Source: Shimia sp. R10_1
GTDB taxonomy: Bacteria; Pseudomonadota; Alphaproteobacteria; Rhodobacterales; Rhodobacteraceae
Length of the DNA stretch: 64,000 bases
Direction: 5' to 3'
Assembly: GCF_017744095.1 (NCBI RefSeq)
Contig: NZ_JAGHQX010000001.1
Coordinates: 620,001-684,000 of the forward strand
Within the stretch, counting starts at the first letter, position 1, and each line of letters begins with the position of its first letter. The notes beneath the pieces are model-generated. The model was not told the DNA's origin, did no database searches, and saw only the letters and a list, made by a program, of their open reading frames with translations. Below are positions 59,388-64,000 of the stretch, in pieces. The translations under genes and the position numbers were made by a program.

Positions 59388-60398
59388 TCAGCCGTCTGAA
59401 ACCCCCGCTTCAGCGAAAGTGGCCATGCCAGAGTGGCAGGCCACAGCCGCTTTCAGGATATTGATTGCCACTGCGGCACCTGAGCCTTCGCCAAGGCGCA
59501 TGTTGAGGCTGAGGATCGGCTCTTTGCCGATTTTTGCCAGCACCGCACCATGCGCCGCTTCGGCGCTGACGTGGCCGGCGATCACGTGGTCCAACGCGCC
59601 GTCCTGCGCATCTGCCAGAGTGGCGGCCGCTGCGGAGGCAATGAACCCATCGAGAATCACCGGAATGCGCAGGCTGCGTGCGCGGGCAATCGCGCCAACC
59701 ATGCCAGCGAGCTCGCGCCCACCAAGACAGCGCAGCGCCTCCAGCCCTTTGGGGGTGTGGTTTGCGGCAACCCCTTCACGCACCACGCGCGCCTTGTTGG
59801 CCAGACCTGCGTCATCCACACCTGTTCCACGGCCGATCCAATCTTCCGCAACACCGCCGTAAAGCGTATGAGCGATCGCAGCCCCGCTCGTGGTGTTGCC
59901 AATTCCCATTTCACCAACCACCAGAAGGTCAGAGCTCGTTTTCACCGCATTCCAGCCTGCTGCCAGTGCCGCCACAACTTCGGCTTCGCTCATGGCAGCA
60001 CCCTGAGTGAAATCGGCCGTTGGCGTATCAAGGCTGAGCGCGATGACATTGAGATCAGCCCCTGCTGCGCGGCTCAGCTGATTGATGGCTGCGCCGCCAT
60101 GCTCAAAGTTCATGACCATCTGCTGGGTGACTTCTGCCGGGAAGGCGGAGACGCCTTGGGTGGTGATGCCATGGTTGCCTGCAAAAATAATGACCTGAGG
60201 CGCCTCGATGCTGGGACGCGGATTTCCACGCCAGCCCGCATACCAGATCGCCATATCTTCAAGGCGGCCAAGGGCGCCCGGCGGTTTGGTCAACTGGCCA
60301 TTGCGGGCCTCTGCCTCGCCCATAGCTTGTTGATCCACAGCGGGGGCCTCTGCCAGAAGAGATTGAAACGCGGCCAAAGTGGAAAAATCTGCAGACAT
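59388..60398 (-). CDS. cobT: Nicotinate-nucleotide--dimethylbenzimidazole phosphoribosyltransferase
   Basis: Activates the lower ligand of cobalamin by making alpha-ribazole phosphate. It has 336 residues from the ATG at 60398, with AGGAG about 8 bases upstream. Motifs: [78 protein letters not shown] and [14 protein letters not shown] near the C-terminus. Divergent from cobS with 83 bases between; no cobalamin riboswitch was recognised there. Confidence 0.95.
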   Translation of the reverse strand: MSADFSTLAAFQSLLAEAPAVDQQAMGEAEARNGQLTKPPGALGRLEDMAIWYAGWRGNPRPSIEAPQVIIFAGNHGITTQGVSAFPAEVTQQMVMNFEHGGAAINQLSRAAGADLNVIALSLDTPTADFTQGAAMSEAEVVAALAAGWNAVKTSSDLLVVGEMGIGNTTSGAAIAHTLYGGVAEDWIGRGTGVDDAGLANKARVVREGVAANHTPKGLEALRCLGGRELAGMVGAIARARSLRIPVILDGFIASAAAATLADAQDGALDHVIAGHVSAEAAHGAVLAKIGKEPILSLNMRLGEGSGAAVAINILKAAVACHSGMATFAEAGVSDG

Positions 60399-60481
60399 CG
60401 GCGGGGCTCCTGTTGAATTCTTAACGCATGGGCTGTTTATCTCATTGCCAGGCCCCGGCAATACAGGAAAAAGACGCAGAC

Positions 60482-61255
60482 ATGCCCGCTACCGACACGT
60501 CACCGTTTCGTCCGCGTGATATCAACACCGCCATTGCCCTTTTAACGCGACTGCCTGTGCGTGCAGATTTCAGCAGAGGGGCGCGCGCAGCCTGGGCCTA
60601 TGGGCTGGCCGGGGCGGTTCTGGCCTTGCTTGCCGCTTTGCCCACCGCTGCGGCGCTTTGGGTGGGATTGCCACCTGTGCTGGCCGCCGTAATCTGGCTC
60701 ACCGGCATGGTGGTGATGAGCGGGGCCATGCATGAGGACGGGTTGGCGGATACGGCTGATGGCTTCTGGGGCGGCTGGGAGCCGGCACGGCGGCTTGAGA
60801 TCATGAAAGACAGCCGTATAGGGGCCTATGGCGTGATTGCCCTGTGTCTGTCACTGGCGGCGCGCTGGGGCGCGATCACGCTGCTGCTGGAGGCGGATGT
60901 CTGGTTGTTTGGCATGCTTGCGGTGGCGATGCTGTCACGCAGCGCCATGGTGCTGGTGATGAGCGCCCTGCCCCATGCCCGGGCAAATGGGCTGAGCCAT
61001 GCACAGGGCCGCGCCCCAAGAGGCGGCGCGATCACGGGCTTTGCTTTGGCAGCCGTCGTAGCCTTCGGTTGCGCCGGTATCCCGGGCATCGTCATGACCG
61101 GCGTGGCCTTTGTCATGGCGGCGCTGTGTTCGGCCACCGCGAAAGTCAAAATTGGGGGACAGACCGGCGATGTGCTGGGCGCAACACAACAAGTGACCGA
61201 GATCGCCCTGCTGTTCACCCTGGTTGCGGCAGCGCAGTTTAGCTGGCCTCTCTGA
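60482..61255 (+). CDS. cobS: Adenosylcobinamide-GDP ribazoletransferase (cobalamin synthase)
   Basis: Inner-membrane enzyme that joins alpha-ribazole to adenosylcobinamide-GDP, the last step of cobalamin assembly. It has 257 residues with about seven helices. The catalytic signature [20 protein letters not shown] is followed by [20 protein letters not shown]. The C-terminal [20 protein letters not shown] is also typical. Start at 60482; the frame extends 18 codons upstream without family similarity. Paired with divergent cobT, whose product supplies its co-substrate. Convergent with the K+ channel gene after five bases. Confidence 0.95.
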   Translation: MPATDTSPFRPRDINTAIALLTRLPVRADFSRGARAAWAYGLAGAVLALLAALPTAAALWVGLPPVLAAVIWLTGMVVMSGAMHEDGLADTADGFWGGWEPARRLEIMKDSRIGAYGVIALCLSLAARWGAITLLLEADVWLFGMLAVAMLSRSAMVLVMSALPHARANGLSHAQGRAPRGGAITGFALAAVVAFGCAGIPGIVMTGVAFVMAALCSATAKVKIGGQTGDVLGATQQVTEIALLFTLVAAAQFSWPL

Positions 61256-61259
61256 CGGC

Positions 61260-62030
61260 TTATCCGCCTTCGGTTTCAATGCAAATCAGCGTACCACAGT
61301 GTTTGCAGTGCACCGCATCCGGCTCATGACGCAGAAGCCCACAGCTTTGGCATTTATGGCGCACTTTTTGCGGTCGAATGACCGCTTGCGCCAGCTGCAC
61401 AAACAGAGCGACGCCCCCAACCATCACGCAGATGGAAAACACCTTGCCGCCCGGTGTTTGTAAGGTGATGTCGCCGTAGCCCGTCGTGGTGAGTGTCGCG
61501 ACCGTAAAATACATCGCATCAATGAACGGATGCGTCGATTGAGAGGTGTCGATGAAGAAGACCAGTGAGGTCGCGGAGGTCACCATCACAAAGACAAACA
61601 GGTTGATGCTGGCAATCACCGTGTCTTCGTGCTGTCGAAACCACGCGCTGTCATGGCGCAGATCATACAGCAAATGATACGAGTGAATCAGCCGCAAGCC
61701 ACGCAAGACGCGTAAGAAAGCAAGATCACCCTGAAGCCAGGGATCGACAAACAAAGAGACGATCACCGCCACATCGGCCAAGGTGTAGATGCGGGTCAGG
61801 AAATGGCGTCGGTCTTCGGCAATCCACCAGCGCGCCAGAAAATCCAACGCAATCACAACCCCGGCCAAACGGCTGAGCAAGACCAACTCTGCGCTATGGG
61901 GCGCATGCGCGATGGCGACAAAAAACAAAATCGTGGCAAAATCAAAGACAATCAGGGCATAGCGAAATCGCACAGCACCACGCGAATGCGCGGTGTACAG
62001 CACTTGCAGATTGGCCTTTAGTGCATCCAT
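61260..62030 (-). CDS. Voltage-gated-type K+ channel with C-terminal zinc ribbon
   Basis: Six-helix ion channel of 256 residues from the ATG at 62030 (AAGGAG upstream). S4-like segment FLRVLRGLRLIHSYHLLYDL near 105-124 has only a few basic residues. Pore helix and filter: FTVATLTTTGYGDITL with TTTGYGD at 181-187, a K+ selectivity filter. After S6 the protein ends in a short zinc ribbon, with Cys227/Cys230 in HKCQSCGL and Cys242/Cys245 in VHCKHCGTLIC, an unusual cytosolic tail in place of the common RCK or cyclic-nucleotide domain. Convergent with cobS. Monocistronic as far as visible. Confidence 0.87.
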   Translation of the reverse strand: MDALKANLQVLYTAHSRGAVRFRYALIVFDFATILFFVAIAHAPHSAELVLLSRLAGVVIALDFLARWWIAEDRRHFLTRIYTLADVAVIVSLFVDPWLQGDLAFLRVLRGLRLIHSYHLLYDLRHDSAWFRQHEDTVIASINLFVFVMVTSATSLVFFIDTSQSTHPFIDAMYFTVATLTTTGYGDITLQTPGGKVFSICVMVGGVALFVQLAQAVIRPQKVRHKCQSCGLLRHEPDAVHCKHCGTLICIETEGG

Positions 62031-62159
62031 GGCGGCTCCTTCGTGTCGAGTAAACGCCATGGCCTATGGTTATGCAATGGTTTGCTTTTTTTACGCATCT
62101 CACGCGGATCGCCCCTGCGTGAGGTAAGCCTGCGCGTCTTTGCAACGGGCTTGCAGAAC

Positions 62160-62185
62160 AAAAAAGGCCGCGCAATTGCGCGGCC
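62160..62185 (-). terminator. Rho-independent terminator after carD
   Basis: GGCCGCGCAA/TTGCGCGGCC, a perfect 20-base palindrome, followed on the minus strand by six T residues; 25 bases beyond the carD stop. Confidence 0.93.
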
Positions 62186-62210
62186 CCTATTTTAGCGTAT
62201 GTGGCTTCAA

Positions 62211-62720
62211 TCACGCAGCGCGCGACACCAGCACATCGTCAACCTGCTTGGCGGCGGCAACCTCATCGCCGCCAGCCACAGCGGCGACTTCACGGGTCAG
62301 ACGCTCAAGCGCGGCTTCATAAAGCTGACGCTCAGAATAGCTCTGCTCGCGCTGATCGTCGGTGCGGTGCAAATCACGCACCACTTCCGCGATCGCAATC
62401 AGATCACCGGAGTTGATTTTCTGTTCATATTCCTGCGCACGGCGAGACCACATGGCACGTTTGACCTTGGCTTTGCCCTTCAGGGTCTTCATCGCCTGAT
62501 CAATCACGTCAGGAGAGCTCAGACCGCGCATGCCAAAATGGGTGGCTTTGTTGGTCGGCACCCGCAGTGTCATCTTGTCTTTTTCAAACGAGATCACGAA
62601 AAGCTCCAGCTGCATCCCCGCAACTTCCTGCTCTTCGATGGAAATGATCTGCCCAACGCCATGTGCTGGATAAACAACATATTCGTTTGGGCTGAACTCG
62701 TTCTTCTTCGCTTTGCTCAT
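62211..62720 (-). CDS. carD: CarD-family RNA polymerase-binding regulator
   Basis: Global regulator that binds the beta subunit of RNA polymerase and stabilises open complexes, often tuning rRNA promoters. It has 169 residues from the ATG at 62720, with AAGGAAG upstream. The N-terminal Tudor-like RNA-polymerase-interacting domain is EYVVYPAHGVGQIISIEEQE, then MQLELFVISFEKDKMTLRVP; the C-terminal helical DNA-binding domain has KAKVKRAMWSRRAQEYEQKI, then SGDLIAIAEVVRDLHR. Widespread in alphaproteobacteria. Followed by a perfect terminator. The 299-base gap to fdxA holds no gene that I can see. Confidence 0.95.
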   Translation of the reverse strand: MSKAKKNEFSPNEYVVYPAHGVGQIISIEEQEVAGMQLELFVISFEKDKMTLRVPTNKATHFGMRGLSSPDVIDQAMKTLKGKAKVKRAMWSRRAQEYEQKINSGDLIAIAEVVRDLHRTDDQREQSYSERQLYEAALERLTREVAAVAGGDEVAAAKQVDDVLVSRAA

Positions 62721-63019
62721 GCAGTACTTCCTTTGTAGGCCCCAGTCCTGCCAGACAAAAAATTTCGCTCGAGAAAGGCGCTTTCCCGAAACGGAATGTG
62801 CTCTGGTAGAAAAAGCCACCCTCGGCGGATACGCGGGGATGGCTCTCAGGCAGTTATGTCCTCTATGAGACGATCATAACACAAAATACGCCCCCTTTAA
62901 AGCGCGACAGGCTTAAAAAGGTGCTTTCCGTAATAGTGTCAGAGCCTTAGGCCAAATTTGTTCAAAGTCAGCGTCCCCATTTGGCAGATGGAACGACGAA
63001 TCGCTCTGACAATGACAGC

Positions 63020-63358
63020 TTAGCCGCCTTCTCCCGGTGCCTCAGAGAAATATTTCTCCAATTTGTTCGGCTCACCGTCTTTTTCTTCGTGCCCTGGCAT
63101 CGGATCTTTTTTGGTGATGATCACCGGCCAGATTTCGGAATACTTACGATTGAATTCGACCCACTGCTCCATGTCAGGTTCCGTGTCCGGACGGATCGCA
63201 TCCGCTGGGCACTCAGGCTCACATACACCGCAGTCGATACATTCATCCGGATGGATGACCAGCGTGTTTTCACCTTCATAAAAACAGTCAACCGGGCATA
63301 CCTCTACGCAGTCCGTATACTTGCATGCAATGCAGTTGTCGGTCACAACATAGGTCAT
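63020..63358 (-). CDS. fdxA: Seven-iron ferredoxin
   Basis: Small electron carrier of 112 residues with one [3Fe-4S] and one [4Fe-4S] cluster, as in Azotobacter ferredoxin I. First cluster region [20 protein letters not shown] has the expanded spacing typical of the 7Fe type; the second is [20 protein letters not shown]-terminal extension of about 50 residues ([20 protein letters not shown]) is normal for FdxA. Between carD and the S4-domain gene, an order often seen in Rhodobacterales; spacing of 53 bases from the S4 gene makes co-transcription possible. Confidence 0.96.
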   Translation of the reverse strand: MTYVVTDNCIACKYTDCVEVCPVDCFYEGENTLVIHPDECIDCGVCEPECPADAIRPDTEPDMEQWVEFNRKYSEIWPVIITKKDPMPGHEEKDGEPNKLEKYFSEAPGEGG

Positions 63359-63411
63359 TTTGGGTTAGCTCACTTATCGTCAGATTAGGAAACTGACTAA
63401 ATCAGCATTGC

Positions 63412-63789
63412 TCAATCTTCAAGGCGCGAAGAGATTATAAGGTCGAGATTGCGCCGATCCTTCTTCGTGGGACGCCCTTTTCCGTCTGAACCCGGCGCGC
63501 GTGGAACAGGTTTCTCTTCCGGGGTCAAATCTTCGTATAATGTTTGCGCCTCGGTGGCTGGTCCCCGGCGCTCACCAAGGGCTGCGACCTTGATCACACG
63601 CACACGGCGTGCCTGTGGGAAGGTCAGCACATCACCAATGGTGACGCCATGGCTGGCCTTCCCAATTTTTTGTCCGTTCACCCGCAAATGCCCGCCTGTC
63701 ACAAGTTTGGCTGACAGGCTGCGGGTCTTGAAGAACCGCGCCTGCCAGAGCCATTTGTCGACCCGCAGTTTGGGGGACGGCGCGCTCAC
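63412..63789 (-). CDS. hslR: S4-domain RNA-binding protein (HSP15-like)
   Basis: A 125-residue RNA-binding protein. S4 fold: LRVDKWLWQARFFKTRSLSA, then KLVTGGHLRVNGQKIGKASH, then GVTIGDVLTFPQARRVRVIK. HSP15 binds 50S subunits carrying a nascent chain after premature dissociation and helps recycle them. The C-terminal tail is basic (DGKGRPTKKDRRNLD). The GTG start at 63789 lies three bases after the helicase stop, so the two genes are probably co-transcribed and translationally linked. Confidence 0.9.
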   Translation of the reverse strand: MSAPSPKLRVDKWLWQARFFKTRSLSAKLVTGGHLRVNGQKIGKASHGVTIGDVLTFPQARRVRVIKVAALGERRGPATEAQTLYEDLTPEEKPVPRAPGSDGKGRPTKKDRRNLDLIISSRLED

Positions 63790-63792
63790 GCG

Positions 63793-64000
63793 TCAGTCCT
63801 TGCCTTTCAGCCCCATAAGCGCCGCAGCGAAGGGGTTGTCCGGATCAATCGCCTTCTCCTTTTTGGGAGGGCGCGACTGGAACTGTTTCGGGCCATTGTC
63901 GCGGCGTGGGCCTTTGCCTTTGGGCTTGCCACCTTTGCCGCGCGGCTTGTCACCGCCCTGCGTGTCATTGCGGCGCTTGTTGCCGCCCTGAGCGTTGCCA
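63793..64000 (-). CDS. C-terminus of a helicase-like protein (partial)
   Basis: The frame is open from the window edge to a stop at 63793, giving 68 residues. The visible part is a Gly/Lys/Arg-rich tail (GGNKRRNDTQGGDKPRGKGG, then KPKGKGPRRDNGPKQFQSRP) ending in DPDNPFAAALMGLKGKD. A basic RGG-like tail before a DPDNPFA-type end is what I expect of the SUV3/SUPV3L1-like helicases that precede the S4-domain gene in Rhodobacterales; no helicase motif itself lies in the window, so the call rests on context. Confidence 0.55.
   Translation of the reverse strand, partial: GNAQGGNKRRNDTQGGDKPRGKGGKPKGKGPRRDNGPKQFQSRPPKKEKAIDPDNPFAAALMGLKGKD

Noticed and set aside
60399-60481. Cobalamin riboswitch between cobT and cobS
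   Set aside because: The gap is only 83 bases, too short for the element, and no B12-box is seen.

Overview
The window looks like a stretch of chromosome from a marine Rhodobacterales (Roseobacter-group) alphaproteobacterium. The reasons are the generally G+C-rich coding sequence, the split histidine cluster hisB-hisH / hisA / hisF-hisE, the run carD / fdxA / S4-domain (HSP15-like) protein / helicase C-terminus, an E3 (lpd) with its own lipoyl domain, several small periplasmic and lipoproteins, and short intergenic repeats of kinds often seen in this group. The genus cannot be fixed from the sequence alone.

Layout. 1-7.3 kb: MATE exporter (cut by the window edge), polyphosphate kinase 2, a family-3 solute-binding protein, an unknown exported protein, parE, then an orphan gene of clearly lower G+C (6288-7343). 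7.4-11.4 kb: a repeat-rich zone with structured repeats and small exported, membrane or lipoproteins, a PA14-domain protein and phosphoglycolate phosphatase. 11.4-17.6 kb: a urate catabolism island (puuD, LysR regulator, uraH, a puuE-uraD fusion, allA, NCS2 permease). 17.6-23.5 kb: the pyruvate dehydrogenase operon aceE-aceF-lpd with two palindromes upstream and a strong terminator. 23.6-31.6 kb: DASS-type anion transporter, EamA exporter, YmdB phosphodiesterase, DUF333 lipoprotein, 5-formyl-THF cyclo-ligase, mgtE, guanine deaminase and a stand-alone AsnC effector domain. 31.7-38.5 kb: the his genes, interleaved with AraC/peroxiredoxin, DUF2147, DUF302 and membrane or lipoprotein genes. 38.5-41.6 kb: CoA-binding protein, a candidate small RNA, a zinc-ribbon gene with an apparent ATC start, a SpoU-type rRNA methyltransferase, tRNA-Tyr and an integrase remnant. 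41.6-50 kb: two accessory clusters, each with a divergent regulator: LysR | alpha/beta hydrolase, two SnoaL-like proteins and an NAD(P)H oxidoreductase; and TetR | flavin monooxygenase, SBF transporter, epimerase and SDR, translationally coupled. 50-64 kb: a glycosyltransferase-like protein, metY, an 887-residue single-pass protein with GspL-like and PilP-like ends, hppD with a divergent Lrp regulator, a Kef-type antiporter, divergent cobT/cobS, a K+ channel with a zinc ribbon, carD, fdxA, the S4-domain gene and the end of a helicase.

Working together: the purine genes would import urate, oxidise it, and carry it through 5-hydroxyisourate, OHCU and allantoin to ureidoglycolate and glyoxylate. 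Phosphoglycolate phosphatase next door and guaD elsewhere fit purine and C2 salvage, but no allantoicase and no xanthine dehydrogenase are in the window. No CRISPR array, complete insertion sequence, prophage or rRNA operon was seen. The least explained items are the low-G+C orphan at 6288, the GspL/PilP-like protein at 52942, the monooxygenase operon at 45360-49301, the candidate small RNA at 39127 and the intergenic repeat families.
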